Shown here one piece after another: positions 1-9,421 of a stretch of DNA of 64,000 nucleotides. A model generated the notes under the pieces. It saw nothing but the letters and a program-made list of their open reading frames with translations, was not told where the DNA came from and did not search any database. Position 1 is the stretch's first letter; each line of letters starts with the position of its first letter. The stretch is from assembly GCF_019222765.1 (NCBI RefSeq), contig NZ_CP078145.1, forward strand, positions 2,232,001 through 2,296,000. Reading direction: 5' to 3'. The translations under genes were made by a program, and so were the position numbers. Source of the DNA: Nocardia iowensis (lineage in GTDB: Bacteria; Actinomycetota; Actinomycetes; Mycobacteriales; Mycobacteriaceae).

Positions 1-818
1 GTGGTGCCTGGGGTTTGGGTTGTTGGGTTGGCGCCCGCCGGGGTGGTTTGGGTGTTGCTCGGAGTTGTGGAGGCGGGGGTGGTTTGCGCCTGCTCGGGGG
101 TGGTCTGGTCGCCCGGCTGCTGCGTAGTGCCCGGGTCGTCGGGCTTGCCGTCGCCATCCTTGTCGCCGGGGACGGGGGAGTTGGTCGAGTTCGGGTCCGT
201 GCTGGTCGATTTGGACTGGTTCGGCTGACTGCCGCTGTTGCTGTTGTCGTCGGTGTATCCGCCGGGCGGAGGGGTGATGTCGACGGGCTTGGTGGGACTC
301 GTCGGCGTCGGCAAGATGGGGATCTTGCCGTCGATCTGGCTGAATGGCTGCACGTAGTGCTCGTTCATCGCGACGCGCGCCCGCTGAGTCTCCTCGGATT
401 GGTCACGCTGGAGGTCCCAGCGGTGCGGGGGCCAAGCCCACGATGTCCATGTGACGACTACCGGATCGGGAATCGCCTTCTTGGTGTTGACGATTGCGCT
501 CGCGGCATCACGCACCCTGGTGTGCAGTTCGGCGAGGGCGGGCGTCAATGTATGGGCGTCGGTCGTGTAGTCCTGGATCGCCTTCTTCGACGCCTCGGCG
601 GCCGGGCCGGACCACGCTTGGGAGATCGAGTTCTGGATAGAGCGGGCGAAGGTCGCTACGCCCTGCTCCCAGAGTTGATGCATCTGCCAGTACTTTTCGG
701 CCTGGTTGATCGCGTCGGTGGTATCGAGCGGATCGAAGGCATCCTTGATCTCCGGATGCTCCCAGCTGTCTGTGTGCTCGCCGCCGCCCGGAATCCGGGG
801 TGGTTCGTATCCGCTCAT
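1..818 (-). CDS. WXG-motif type VII secretion substrate-like protein, truncated by window edge
   Basis: The minus-strand frame is open from an ATG at 818 to the window edge, so the C-terminus is missing. The N-terminal half is helical and contains a W-S-G turn (QAWSGPAAEA, about residue 65), typical of WXG100/PPE-like ESX substrates. From about residue 170 the chain becomes a Pro/Thr/Ser/Asp-rich disordered tail with many TT, QTTP and PDD segments. Its ATG overlaps the stop of the upstream gene (ATGA, 815-818), so the two are translationally coupled. It is probably exported or cell-surface exposed. The family assignment rests on the motif and context; no catalytic function is seen. Confidence 0.75.
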   Translation of the reverse strand, partial: MSGYEPPRIPGGGEHTDSWEHPEIKDAFDPLDTTDAINQAEKYWQMHQLWEQGVATFARSIQNSISQAWSGPAAEASKKAIQDYTTDAHTLTPALAELHTRVRDAASAIVNTKKAIPDPVVVTWTSWAWPPHRWDLQRDQSEETQRARVAMNEHYVQPFSQIDGKIPILPTPTSPTKPVDITPPPGGYTDDNSNSGSQPNQSKSTSTDPNSTNSPVPGDKDGDGKPDDPGTTQQPGDQTTPEQAQTTPASTTPSNTQTTPAGANPTTQTPGT

Positions 819-1294
819 CGGCCAGTCCCGTCCGGGAGGAGGTATGGGCCAGCTGGGAGTTGAACGGGTGGACGCTCGGGGAGTGTCTCGTTCAGGCGCG
901 TGAACTCACTGGCGAACTCGGTGTCCGCCTGCATCATTCGCTCTCGGGCCAATCGGTAAACCGCTTGGATATCTTCAACGATCTTGTAGTGCTGCTCCAT
1001 GATCGCGAAGACGTCGTTGCCATCCTTCGTCAGTTTGGCCTTCGTCTTGAATCGATCGACGACTGTGCCTGCCGAAACCATCTGGTTGTTGGTTTCTCCG
1101 AGGCCCCAATTCGGCTGATTCGACACACCATCGGCGATCGTCTGGATTCGCTGGATGGTGCGCTTGAAGTACTCGCAGTCGCGGTCAATGTAGATGAAGT
1201 CTTCAGGCTTCATCTCAACCGCCAATTGACCTTCGCGAGCTGCGCTGATCATGTTCGACATCGGTCGAGGCGGTGCCGTCTGATCGTCCCCCAT
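815..1294 (-). CDS. Hypothetical helical protein coupled to type VII substrate
   Basis: This 159-residue predicted helical protein has no signal peptide or membrane segment. A strong ribosome-binding site (GGGAAGGA) lies a few bases before the ATG at 1294. It is the first gene of a coupled pair with the WXG-motif gene (stop and start overlap), and a DUF3558 lipoprotein lies just upstream. This small-helical plus WXG arrangement is seen in nocardial ESX substrate loci, so it may be a partner or chaperone of the downstream protein. I do not recognise a named domain; the role is inferred from context. Confidence 0.75.
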   Translation of the reverse strand: MGDDQTAPPRPMSNMISAAREGQLAVEMKPEDFIYIDRDCEYFKRTIQRIQTIADGVSNQPNWGLGETNNQMVSAGTVVDRFKTKAKLTKDGNDVFAIMEQHYKIVEDIQAVYRLARERMMQADTEFASEFTRLNETLPERPPVQLPAGPYLLPDGTGR

Positions 1295-1335
1295 GAGTCC
1301 TTCCCTCCCAGTCGTTCCTATCGCGGTCAGTGGAT

Positions 1336-1908
1336 TTACACGTTGGCCGGCATTGTCGGCACGACCTTCTCCGCGAGCTTCCGAGTGAGGTCGCAGGTGT
1401 CGAGGTGTCCTGTATTACGCCGCGACGGAGGATTGCTCAGGTTGATTTCGAGACTGCCGCCCTTCATCTCCACATCCACCGTGCATGCGGCCTCCGGGTG
1501 GTCATTGGACTGCCGGGTTGAGATTGCTCGGCGACCGTTGACAGTGAACTCGCGAGTATCAGAGAAGTTCTTCGCTCGCACCATATCGACGGTGATGTTC
1601 GTCGTCTGGATTCTCGCTCCGTACCCGTCTGTTTGGACCCACAGACACCCACGCCACTTGATGCCGCCAGAGGCATTGGAGTCATCAGGCGTCTTGTCCA
1701 GCAGTTTTTCGGAGTCCAACACGCTCTGCGGGACGTCAGTGCAGGGGTCGTAGCCGGAAGGCACGTCCGGAGCGACGCTCGTCGTCGACGTAGGTGAATT
1801 TCCCGTCGGCTTGGGATCCCCATCTGTCGACGACCCGCACCCGGCGATCACGAACACGGCGCCGAGCGCGAGAGCAGCTAACTGCCACGAATTCGACCTG
1901 CTCGTCAT
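1336..1908 (-). CDS. DUF3558-family lipoprotein
   Basis: This is a small exported lipoprotein. The ATG at 1908 is chosen because GAAGGA precedes it and the following residues form a lipoprotein signal peptide ending in a lipobox (VIAGC). An upstream ATG at 1944 would add a charged stretch before the signal. After the cysteine come a Ser/Thr/Pro-rich linker and a DUF3558-like domain with paired cysteines (DPCTDVP, WRGCLW, AACTVDV, DTCDL). DUF3558 proteins are abundant in Nocardia and Mycobacterium and their function is unknown. It lies just upstream of, and on the same strand as, the type VII pair. Confidence 0.85.
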   Translation of the reverse strand: MTSRSNSWQLAALALGAVFVIAGCGSSTDGDPKPTGNSPTSTTSVAPDVPSGYDPCTDVPQSVLDSEKLLDKTPDDSNASGGIKWRGCLWVQTDGYGARIQTTNITVDMVRAKNFSDTREFTVNGRRAISTRQSNDHPEAACTVDVEMKGGSLEINLSNPPSRRNTGHLDTCDLTRKLAEKVVPTMPANV

Positions 1909-2146
1909 CGGATCCTTCGCCGCCGGTGCTGGTTTTGATCGCACAGGGCCGGACCGGCTCCTCCGCCCCCTGTCAGATCATGCTGACGCTACCGATGCGC
2001 CAACCTGGGTGCAAGCGCATCGCGTCAGGTGGGTAGCCCAAGGGGCGGGTGGGCTGAGCTGGGTCCAGGAACCGCCGCATCGCGGGTACTTGCGAGCCCC
2101 GGAACCGCGGGCAAACCAGGTTCCGGGGCCCCATCGCACGGTCGCC

Positions 2147-2419
2147 TCAGCCTCGCGACCGACTGAACTCGCCATTGGCGACACCGGCGGTGAATGCGTC
2201 CCACTCGCCGGGGGTGAAAACGAGCGCTGGGCCGTTCGCGTTCTTCGAATCACAAACGCCGACCAAGTCGCCGCCGAGGAAGGGGACTTCTACGCAGTCC
2301 CGGCTGGGGCTGCAGTAGCTGCTCTTGAACCGTGGGCTGTCGATCGATCTGTGTTCACGTCGCGTGCTCCTTCGCGATCTTGGAGAGGAGAGCGCGACTG
2401 CGGGACTCATCCAAGGCAC
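2147..2419 (-). CDS. DUF397 domain protein
   Basis: The C-terminal 60 residues match DUF397: FKSSYCSP, DCVEVPFL, VGVCDSKN, then the hallmark FTPGEWDAFTAGV near the end. DUF397 proteins are small partners of XRE/DUF5753 regulators in actinomycetes and are often described as toxin-like or regulatory partners. The gene directly follows the XRE gene, and its N-terminus overlaps that gene's 3' end by about 65 bases. The only in-frame ATG codons are at 2419 and 2410, so the N-terminal extension of about 25 residues before the conserved domain is either real or the start has drifted. Confidence 0.8.
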   Translation of the reverse strand: MPWMSPAVALSSPRSRRSTRREHRSIDSPRFKSSYCSPSRDCVEVPFLGGDLVGVCDSKNANGPALVFTPGEWDAFTAGVANGEFSRSRG

Positions 2420-3236
2420 AACGTTGCAGGTCGATATATGCCTGCTGATACTGCTTCACCTCGTCGGCCTTCTCGAGGTACAGCGCACCGTTGTGGCCCT
2501 CCGTGTAGACGATCGGTGGCTCTGTGAGATGTGCCATTGGGTGCCTTGGGAATTCGAGTAGTACGAAAGGCCCCACCGCCAGGCCTCCGTATGCCTCTGC
2601 GCTGAGTGGGACCACACGTACCGAGACGTTCGGCAACTCGTCAACTCGGGCAAGGTGTTCGAGCTGGTCTGCCATGACTGCTGGACCGCCGATTGGCCGG
2701 CGCAGCATGCACTCGTCCACGATGGCGTCGATGGCGAGCAGGTTGTCGGTATTGGTCAGCCGAGCCTTCCGTCGAGCGAACAGCTCGATGCGCCGTTCGA
2801 CTTCCGCTCTAGGCATTGTGGGTGCGTCTACCCGAATCATCGCCCGCCGATATTCCTCGGTTTGCAACAAACCCGGCAACAGCACCGTCTGATACGAAAT
2901 GATCCGCTCAGCAGCGTCTTCCAATCCGACAAACAAATCGAAATGCTTCGGAATGGCATCGCCGTACGCATGCCACCATCCGGTGCGATGCGCCTCTTCG
3001 ACCAATCCGAGCAGCATGCTCGTCACGTCTTCGCATGCGCCGTACACCTCGCACAAGCGCTCGATGAACAACGGATTCAGCCGGACGGGTTGCCCGGTCT
3101 CCATCCGCCACAGTGTTTGCTTGCCAACGCCTATCTCTTGGCGGGCGTGTTCCGCGCTGACGCCTGAATTTTCCCTGAGTTCGCGCAGCTGACGTGCCAG
3201 CATGCGTCGCGGGAGGGTGGATCCGGTGGGGGTCAC
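2355..3236 (-). CDS. XRE-family transcriptional regulator with DUF5753
   Basis: This is an N-terminal helix-turn-helix protein (LARQLRELRENSGVSAEHARQ, then WRMETG) followed by a long DUF5753 region (ISYQTVLLPGLLQTEEYRRAMI, and the acidic C-terminal half). The family is actinobacterial and is usually paired with DUF397 genes, as here. The GTG at 3236 is preferred because AAAGGG lies eight bases upstream and the protein then begins ahead of the HTH; the longer frame to 3359 has no good ribosome-binding site. The target is unknown. In Streptomyces such pairs affect differentiation, but nothing here shows a developmental role. Confidence 0.88.
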   Translation of the reverse strand: MTPTGSTLPRRMLARQLRELRENSGVSAEHARQEIGVGKQTLWRMETGQPVRLNPLFIERLCEVYGACEDVTSMLLGLVEEAHRTGWWHAYGDAIPKHFDLFVGLEDAAERIISYQTVLLPGLLQTEEYRRAMIRVDAPTMPRAEVERRIELFARRKARLTNTDNLLAIDAIVDECMLRRPIGGPAVMADQLEHLARVDELPNVSVRVVPLSAEAYGGLAVGPFVLLEFPRHPMAHLTEPPIVYTEGHNGALYLEKADEVKQYQQAYIDLQRCALDESRSRALLSKIAKEHAT

Positions 3237-3490
3237 GGCAATGCCCTTTCGTAGCCTTACTATTGGCCATGTATGCAACTGGAACCGCATGGACGGGAAT
3301 CCTTGGAACCTTGCGAATTTTCCCCTGGCTCCACTACTGGGAACGTTCCCGCCGATCATTTCCGGTGCTCTACTGAACGCGCGCCCCGGTCCGTGTCATC
3401 GAAGTACTGAAACCTTATCGGCGAGAGCGGGTTCAGGTCCACTCGGATCCGGCGCACCAAGCGACCGACCGAGGGGAGTCGAGGTTCAAT

Positions 3491-3952
3491 ATGAACGATC
3501 CAGTGTTCGCGGATTCACCTATTTCGCGCTGTGCGTATTACCGTCGCACATGCGGTCTACCCGCCGGAATCCATCCGGGGGTGGGCCGGATCGTCGTCAA
3601 AGCGGGTGTTGTCGGTGCGATCACTATGCCGGCCCGACTCGGCCAGCGCGTCCGTGACGACATGCTGTTCCGCAGCTGTCCCCTCGGCCCGGTTGTAGCC
3701 CACATCCGTTCCCGCCGTTGGACTTTCCTTTGCCGTCCCGACGTTCCCGACGACCTGCGCCTGTTCGCCGAACTGTTCCGCCTCGACGTCTCCATCGTCC
3801 CGTTCGGCAGCGAAATCGCCCTCCCGTCCCCGGACGACGCACGCGCCGCCTGCCGGGCTTGGGTAGTCCCACCGCGCGACACCTTCCGTCCTTCCGGTGC
3901 GGTCATCATCGACTACATCCGCACCTGCGCCGCGCGGCAGAGTGTCCGGTGA
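3491..3952 (+). CDS. Conserved actinobacterial hypothetical protein
   Basis: This 153-residue protein has no signal peptide. The central pattern (VGAITMPARLGQRV, IVAHIRSRRWTFLCRPDVP, LFRLDVSIVPFGSEIALPSP, RPSGAVIIDYIR) is typical of a small cytosolic nocardial family that often sits near XRE/DUF397 loci, which is the case here. It is divergent from the XRE gene. I recognise the family pattern but know of no assigned function. The codon pattern and the conserved block support it over the overlapping minus-strand frames. Confidence 0.72.
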   Translation: MNDPVFADSPISRCAYYRRTCGLPAGIHPGVGRIVVKAGVVGAITMPARLGQRVRDDMLFRSCPLGPVVAHIRSRRWTFLCRPDVPDDLRLFAELFRLDVSIVPFGSEIALPSPDDARAACRAWVVPPRDTFRPSGAVIIDYIRTCAARQSVR

Positions 3953-4457
3953 CGGGCTCGCTTCAGACGAGTTATGACGTGCCGCAAGCCTTTACTCGTG
4001 CCAGCGGATATCCAGGTGGCTGTTAAGCGCTGGATGCCTGCAATGACGGCCTGTCCGCGATGGTGCGAGAGTCGAGCAGCTGGACTACGAGACGATGCTC
4101 CGTAGCGCTGGGCCACCATGTCCATCCACCGTCCGTAGGAAGCTGAGCGCATCGCCCCGGCGCCGTACCTACCCGTCGGGTTCGGTGACCATCGATTTCG
4201 CTGCCCGTGTACGCCGGTGGGCACCACATGCGCTGGCCGCGCGTTCAACAGCTCGCCGCGATAGGGGTGCGACGCGTCTTGCCAGAACCTCTGCATCCGT
4301 CCGCCACCGGCTCCAGACGTCCCACCCCCGAGCAACCACCAAACTATCCAGCGCACACCCTTTTCGGCAGCCGCACCCCCAGTACGGCGGGTGTGGTCGC
4401 GTCACAAAGGGTGTGCGGTCTACACGCGTGCCGCAGCACGAGAAGAGGGAGCGGGCG
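3953..4457. other. 505-base interval without a supported gene
   Basis: Both strands carry open frames here, but none has a recognisable domain, a convincing ribosome-binding site or a sensible composition. The plus frame that enters the DUF4254 gene is Arg/Ser/Pro-rich in this part and looks like antisense-type GC-rich noise. No tRNA or strong terminator was seen. Confidence 0.5.
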
Positions 4458-4880
4458 GTGAAAAGTTCGCTGCCGACGAGAGGGCAAGTGCTGCAAGCCT
4501 GTCGGGGGACTGCCGGTGACCATCCGTTGTTGCGGGCGGCTCGTGAACTGACCGCCCTACATGAGCGCAGGTTGTCCGCTGCCCGCGAAAGTACTTGTGA
4601 GTTGGACGAATATCGAGCCAACCAGGTCCGTGACGTCGATCGCTGGGTCACCGCCCAGCTACCCGTCCCGCATGGCGGCGCCTACCTGCACACCGAAACT
4701 GTCGGCGCGATCCTGGACCGCCTCGCCCGACTCACCGCGTGCGCCAACGCCGCCCTCTCCCACGAATCCGACTGGGACCTCTGGTTCGCCTTGGAGCGCC
4801 TAGCCGAACTGGCCATCGCGTACGAGGACCTCACCCATGAACTCAGCAGCGGCCGTCGCCGCCTGCCCCGTGGGTGTTGA
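4458..4880 (+). CDS. DUF4254 domain protein
   Basis: This 140-residue helical protein has the DUF4254 pattern: an N-terminal H-P-L-L-R-A-A-R-E-L segment, a middle block IDRWVTAQLP-type (DVDRWVTAQLPVP), then HTETVGAILDRLARL and a C-terminal LAELAIAYEDLTHEL. The GTG at 4458 follows GAGGGAGCGG and starts just before the conserved region; the frame continues upstream without coding character. DUF4254 is common in Nocardia and of unknown function. It is a single gene with no obvious operon partner. Confidence 0.8.
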   Translation: MKSSLPTRGQVLQACRGTAGDHPLLRAARELTALHERRLSAARESTCELDEYRANQVRDVDRWVTAQLPVPHGGAYLHTETVGAILDRLARLTACANAALSHESDWDLWFALERLAELAIAYEDLTHELSSGRRRLPRGC

Positions 4881-5017
4881 TCATGAGTTTTGTTCGCGCG
4901 GCGTCGATTCGAGCATTGATTCGGACAGGATTCGCCGGGTATTCGAGAACCGATAGAGGAGCACCCGCGAGTGGGTTAACCTGCCGAGGATCGTTCGATA
5001 AGCCGAGGGAGTTGCCG

Positions 5018-6199
5018 TTGATCGTGGACGGCATACGACGCTGGGCGGCAGTAGCGGCGATAGGCATGGTCGTTGTCGCGCTGTGCGGGTGCGGCACCAT
5101 TACCAGAGATGCCACCGTGCGAACCAGCACCGAAGCCCGTGCCCCGAAATCAGCGAAAGCGCAAGCAGAGCTGCCGGGGTCCATGGAACTGGCCGCCATC
5201 GCACCTGGGACGAGCGAACTCATGGCGCGGGTCCGTGCGACCGATGCGTGCAGCCTGCTGAACCGCGAATTCGCCGAGCGCCTCGGACCATTCCAACGCT
5301 TCGACCGCAGTCCCGGCTGGGAACGCGGCACCGGCTGGACCGGCTGCGGGCTACTGGTCACCGAACCCGAGAACCCGGACACCTACTACTCGTTCAACCT
5401 GGAACTCGACAAGCTCTACACCTCGGACAAGCGGTCGTCGGACAAACCCGAGCAGATCAACGGCCGCACGGTGTATCGCAGCGCGAACAGCGACGACGGC
5501 AGGCCGGACGCCTACAGCTGCGAGTACCGAATCCCCGCCGGAGACACCGGATTCGGGCATTTCCTGACCATTGCCAAGATGGCGGGGGCGAAGAAGACGC
5601 CGGTCCCGTGGTCGCAGCCGTGCCGGTTCACCAAGGACTACCTCGCCGCAACCATCGACGGGGTGTCGGCATTGCCGCCGCATGTCATCGACCACCCGGT
5701 CGGCAGGTCATTGATGCAGCGCAACCCCTGCGCGGCCGAACAGCAGATCAGCGCACAATTCCGCGGCTGGCAGATGTCCTCGGTCGGCTGGACCAAGGCA
5801 TACAAATGCGCGATCACCCTGATCCAGCCCGGTGGGGGGCACCGGGTGACCATCGAGGTGTCCTTCGAGCAGAACATCGAGCAGATGGTCAAAACGGGGG
5901 AGGTCCTGCGGCTACCCTCCGGCCTCGACGGCGGACAGTCCATCCAGTACGGCCGCCACACCACCGTCGAGGGACTCACCGGTATCGAAATCCGCTCGGT
6001 CCAGTCCACCGACCCCACCCGCCAGAACACCACCTGCAAGGTCACCCTCAACTACCGCCGCGCCGACCCACCCACCGCCAACAACGCCCACCTACTGCAC
6101 GTCTCCCTGAACCTCGCCCCCGCCACCCCACCCTTCCCCTTCGACGCCTGCACCCAAGTCACCCAAATCACCCCCACCGTCCTCCGCGCGATCCCCTGA
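5018..6199 (+). CDS. Tandem DUF3558-like lipoprotein
   Basis: This exported lipoprotein is about 393 residues long. A TTG at 5018 lies seven bases after CGAGGGA, and a GTG at 5024 is an alternative; both precede a hydrophobic signal ending in a lipobox-like LCGC. The mature part contains two DUF3558-like units, one at ACSLLNREFAERLGPFQ with WTGCGLLV, the second at NPCAAEQQISAQF with AYKCAITL, each followed by a beta-rich stretch with further cysteines. It is roughly double the usual family length, so it looks like an internal duplication. Function is unknown. Confidence 0.8.
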   Translation: MIVDGIRRWAAVAAIGMVVVALCGCGTITRDATVRTSTEARAPKSAKAQAELPGSMELAAIAPGTSELMARVRATDACSLLNREFAERLGPFQRFDRSPGWERGTGWTGCGLLVTEPENPDTYYSFNLELDKLYTSDKRSSDKPEQINGRTVYRSANSDDGRPDAYSCEYRIPAGDTGFGHFLTIAKMAGAKKTPVPWSQPCRFTKDYLAATIDGVSALPPHVIDHPVGRSLMQRNPCAAEQQISAQFRGWQMSSVGWTKAYKCAITLIQPGGGHRVTIEVSFEQNIEQMVKTGEVLRLPSGLDGGQSIQYGRHTTVEGLTGIEIRSVQSTDPTRQNTTCKVTLNYRRADPPTANNAHLLHVSLNLAPATPPFPFDACTQVTQITPTVLRAIP

Positions 6200-6314
6200 A
6201 CATGCGTTCGCCGCGAGATGTGGTGGGTTTGGGTCAATCCAGGTGGACTTTGGGACCGAATATAGGGGTAGTCCTGGCTAGTTGGTTGGGACCAGACTGG
6301 CGGTTCCGTATGGG

Positions 6315-6740
6315 ATGACGCAGCACCGGGGGACCGCCCTGTCCGCGAAGGGGTTGGTCTTGCGCATCCGTTCCGTTTGCCTGTTCGTCTTGGCCGCTGT
6401 ATTCGTCCTCTCGAGTGGCACCGCCGTCGCGGGCCCGGCTAAACCGGCCTACATCTGCAAGGAGATGAGCTTCAAGGGGCCGCAGGGGCTCGGCATCTAC
6501 TGCAACGCCACCGGTTCCGCGCCCACCACCGGCAAGGTCGTCGCGGGGTTCACCATCGAGATCGAAGACGACGGCCCCACCTTCTCCTGCACCAACGGCA
6601 CAGCCACCCAGAAAGCCGATGGCCTCGAAGTGGTCGGGCGCTGCCACAGCCTCTCCCTCGGCAAGACCGACACCGACGGCGCAGCCGACGCCGGCGACAG
6701 CGCGGACTCCGATCCCTCCATGCCATCCGCCGTGCCCTGA
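6315..6740 (+). CDS. Small secreted protein, function unknown
   Basis: A hydrophobic signal segment (VCLFVLAAVFVLSSGTAVAG) is followed by a mature domain of about 95 residues with cysteines at YICKEM, IYCNAT, FSCTNG and GRCHSL, suggesting two disulfides, and an acidic Asp/Ala-rich C-terminus. The start is uncertain: ATG at 6315 has a poor ribosome-binding site, while TTG at 6360 lies six bases after GAAGGGG and gives a more compact signal peptide. There is no recognised domain. Confidence 0.65.
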   Translation: MTQHRGTALSAKGLVLRIRSVCLFVLAAVFVLSSGTAVAGPAKPAYICKEMSFKGPQGLGIYCNATGSAPTTGKVVAGFTIEIEDDGPTFSCTNGTATQKADGLEVVGRCHSLSLGKTDTDGAADAGDSADSDPSMPSAVP

Positions 6741-7095
6741 CCAGCCTTACCACCGCCCTGCCTCTACCACCCGAACCACTGCCCCAACCGGAACCCTTCC
6801 ATTAGCCCCACAGCCTGGTCCCTTGGTCGCCGCTGTGCCGTCGGCGTACTCGATGAGCACGGGCGCTCCTCCCGTGTCCATCGAGGCGACTGCCGATTCA
6901 GTCCGTCGCTTTGTTTCCCGCGTGGTCGCCGAATCCAGTTCGTATGACGTCCCCCGCGTAGGCGGGCGATTCGTGCGTGGGCAATTAGACTGGTTAAGCA
7001 GACGGACCGGGATTCGTATGGTGTTGTGCGAAGGGAATGGGTTCGCCGGCGGCCTGTAGCGGCGTACCCGAGGACGAAGCGAGGAGGTGGGGCCG
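6741..7095. other. Leader region upstream of hrcA
   Basis: No supported gene lies in this 355-base interval; a minus-strand frame covering most of it has no domain or credible start. The hrcA promoter must lie here. I looked for a CIRCE operator (TTAGCACTC, nine bases, GAGTGCTAA) and did not find a recognisable copy. Confidence 0.5.
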
Positions 7096-8127
7096 ATGTC
7101 GAGCACCGAGGACAGGCGCTTCGAGGTCCTGCGCGCGATCGTCGCGGACTATGTCGCGACCAAGGAGCCGATCGGGTCGAAGAGCCTGGTGGAGCGGCAC
7201 AATCTGGGTGTTTCCAGTGCGACGGTGCGCAACGATATGGCGGTGCTGGAGGCGGAGGGGTACATCACGCAGCCGCACACCAGTTCCGGGCGCATTCCTA
7301 CCGATAAGGGATATCGGCAGTTCGTGGACCGGATCGCCGAGGTCAAGCCGCTATCGGGGGCGGAGCGGCGGGCGATCATGGAGTTCCTGGAATCAGGGGT
7401 CGACCTGGATGACGTACTGCGCCGCGGCGTGCGGCTACTGGCCCAGCTGACCAGGCAGGTCGCGGTTGTGCAGTATCCGTCGGTGTCCGCGTCGACGGTG
7501 CGGCACATCGAGGTGGTCGCGCTGAATCCGGCCCGACTGCTACTGGTGGTGATCACCGACACCGGCCGGGTCGACCAGCGGCTGGTCGAACTCGGCGCGC
7601 TGATCGACGACGAGGATCTGGCCGCGCTGCGCGGCATGCTCGGCGGCGCGATGGACGGAAAGCGGCTGGCCGCGGCGTCGGCCGCGGTCGCGGAACTGCC
7701 CGAGCGGGCGCCGCTGCGCTTGCGCGATGTGCTGATCCGGGTGTCGACGGTGCTGGTCGAGACGCTGGTGGAGCATCCGGAGGAACGACTCGTACTAGGC
7801 GGCACCGCCAATCTGACGCGCAATGCGGCCGATTTCGGTTTCCCTGGTTCGCTGCGTGACGTACTGGAGGCCCTCGAAGAGCAGGTGATCGTGCTCAAGC
7901 TGCTGGCCGCCGCGCAACAGCCGGGCACCGTGACGGTGCGGATCGGCGAGGAAACGCAGGTCGAGCAGATGCGCGGCACCTCGGTGGTGTCGACCGGTTA
8001 TGGCACGTCCGGTGCGGTGCTCGGCGGGATGGGGGTGCTCGGCCCGACCCGGATGGACTACCCGGGAACCATTGCCTCGGTCGCGGCCGTTGCCCGGTAC
8101 ATCGGCGAGGTCCTCGCCGAACGCTGA
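7096..8127 (+). CDS. hrcA: Heat-inducible transcription repressor HrcA
   Basis: HrcA represses groESL/dnaK-type heat-shock operons by binding CIRCE operators. The 343-residue protein has the N-terminal winged-helix domain ([41 protein letters not shown]), the conserved link [18 protein letters not shown], and the C-terminal IDR/ligand domain. The ATG at 7096 is selected because GAGGAGG lies eight bases before it; the GTG at 7087 is inside that site. It is followed by dnaJ, as in other actinomycetes, which supports joint heat-shock control. Confidence 0.97.
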   Translation: MSSTEDRRFEVLRAIVADYVATKEPIGSKSLVERHNLGVSSATVRNDMAVLEAEGYITQPHTSSGRIPTDKGYRQFVDRIAEVKPLSGAERRAIMEFLESGVDLDDVLRRGVRLLAQLTRQVAVVQYPSVSASTVRHIEVVALNPARLLLVVITDTGRVDQRLVELGALIDDEDLAALRGMLGGAMDGKRLAAASAAVAELPERAPLRLRDVLIRVSTVLVETLVEHPEERLVLGGTANLTRNAADFGFPGSLRDVLEALEEQVIVLKLLAAAQQPGTVTVRIGEETQVEQMRGTSVVSTGYGTSGAVLGGMGVLGPTRMDYPGTIASVAAVARYIGEVLAER

Positions 8128-8269
8128 CGGCTCCGATGCCGCTGCTACCCTCGTACTTCCGGCCGGATAAAGTTGAGTGCATCCGACTAATGCTGTTCAT
8201 CAGCATGCGGTGGGAACGGTGAAGGCACCGTCGGCATTGTCGAGAACGACCAAGGACTAGAGAACTCAA

Positions 8270-9421
8270 GTGGCACGGGACTACTACGGACTGCTCGGCG
8301 TCGCGAAGAACGCGACCGACCAGGAGATCAAGCGCGCCTATCGCAAGTTGGCGCGGGAACTCCACCCCGACGTCAACCCGGACGAGACGGCGCAGGCCAG
8401 GTTCAGGGAAGTGTCCGCCGCCTACGAGGTGCTGTCGGATCCGGAGAAGCGGCGCATCGTCGACATGGGCGGTGACCCGCTGGAGTCCGGCGGCGGCGGA
8501 CCCGGCTTCTCGGGCGCCGGTTTCGGCGGACTCGGGGACGTGTTCGAGGCGTTCTTCGGCGGCATGAGTTCGTCGGGCGGCACCCGCAAGCCGCGTGGAC
8601 GGGTGCAGCCCGGCGCGGATTCGCTGCTGCGGACCCGGCTCAGCCTGGCTGAATGCGCGGTCGGCGTGACCAAGCATCTGACCGTGGACACCGCGATCCT
8701 CTGCGACGTCTGCACCGGTGCGGGCACCAACGGCAAATCCAAGCCGGTCCGTTGTGAAACCTGCGGTGGCGCAGGCGAAGTGCAGTCGGTGCAGCGGTCG
8801 TTCCTCGGCCAGGTGCTGACCTCCCGCCCCTGCCCGACCTGCCGCGGCGCGGGCGAGACCATCCCCGACCCCTGCCATAAGTGTGGCGGCGACGGACGGG
8901 TGCGGGCGCGCCGCGAGATCGCCGCGCCGATCCCGGCCGGTGTCGCGAACGGCATGCGGGTGCGGCTGGCCGCGCAGGGCGAGGTCGGTCCCGGCGGCGG
9001 GCATGCCGGTGACCTGTACGTGGAGATCGTCGAGCAGCCGCACGACGTGTTCGTCCGCGACGGCGACGACCTGCACTGCACCATCCGCGTCCCGATGGTC
9101 GACGCCGCGCTGGGCACCACCGTGGTGATCGACACCATCCTGGACGGCCCGACCGAACTGACCATTCCGCCGGGCACCCAGCCGGGCGAGGTGTCGGTGC
9201 TGCGCGGCCATGGCATGCCGCGGCTGCGGTCCGGCGCGCGCGGCGACCTGCTCGCGCACCTCGACATCGTGATCCCCAGCAAGCTGGACAGCAAGCAGAC
9301 CGACCTGCTGCGCAAGTACAAGGGCATGCGCCCGAGCGAGCGCGCCGAGGTCATGTCGACGCAGTCCGAGCACAACAGCGGCCTGTTCGCCAGGCTGCGG
9401 GCCTCGTTCAGCGGGCGCTAG
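8270..9421 (+). CDS. dnaJ: Chaperone protein DnaJ (DnaJ2 type)
   Basis: This is a co-chaperone that stimulates the DnaK ATPase. It has a complete class I layout: J domain with HPD (about residues 34-36), a Gly-rich/GGF-type linker, four CxxCxGxG-type zinc repeats ([32 protein letters not shown]), two C-terminal substrate-binding domains and a short tail. The start is GTG at 8270. It lies 142 bases after hrcA and one base position before rsmE, which matches the actinobacterial hrcA-dnaJ2-rsmE order. Confidence 0.97.
   Translation: MARDYYGLLGVAKNATDQEIKRAYRKLARELHPDVNPDETAQARFREVSAAYEVLSDPEKRRIVDMGGDPLESGGGGPGFSGAGFGGLGDVFEAFFGGMSSSGGTRKPRGRVQPGADSLLRTRLSLAECAVGVTKHLTVDTAILCDVCTGAGTNGKSKPVRCETCGGAGEVQSVQRSFLGQVLTSRPCPTCRGAGETIPDPCHKCGGDGRVRARREIAAPIPAGVANGMRVRLAAQGEVGPGGGHAGDLYVEIVEQPHDVFVRDGDDLHCTIRVPMVDAALGTTVVIDTILDGPTELTIPPGTQPGEVSVLRGHGMPRLRSGARGDLLAHLDIVIPSKLDSKQTDLLRKYKGMRPSERAEVMSTQSEHNSGLFARLRASFSGR

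Noticed and set aside
15..863. Plus-strand 282-codon frame at the window start
   Set aside because: It is the complement of the WXG-motif gene, which has a start/stop overlap with its upstream partner and a W-S-G motif.
3913..4356. Minus-strand frame of 147 codons before DUF4254
   Set aside because: No ribosome-binding site, domain or neighbouring support; composition typical of noise.
6960..7095. Possible CIRCE operator upstream of hrcA
   Set aside because: I looked for TTAGCACTC and GAGTGCTAA with nine-base spacing and found no convincing match; TTAGACTGGTTAAGC is too different.
6747..7106. Minus-strand frame upstream of hrcA
   Set aside because: It overlaps the hrcA start and promoter region, has no recognisable domain and no credible ribosome-binding site.
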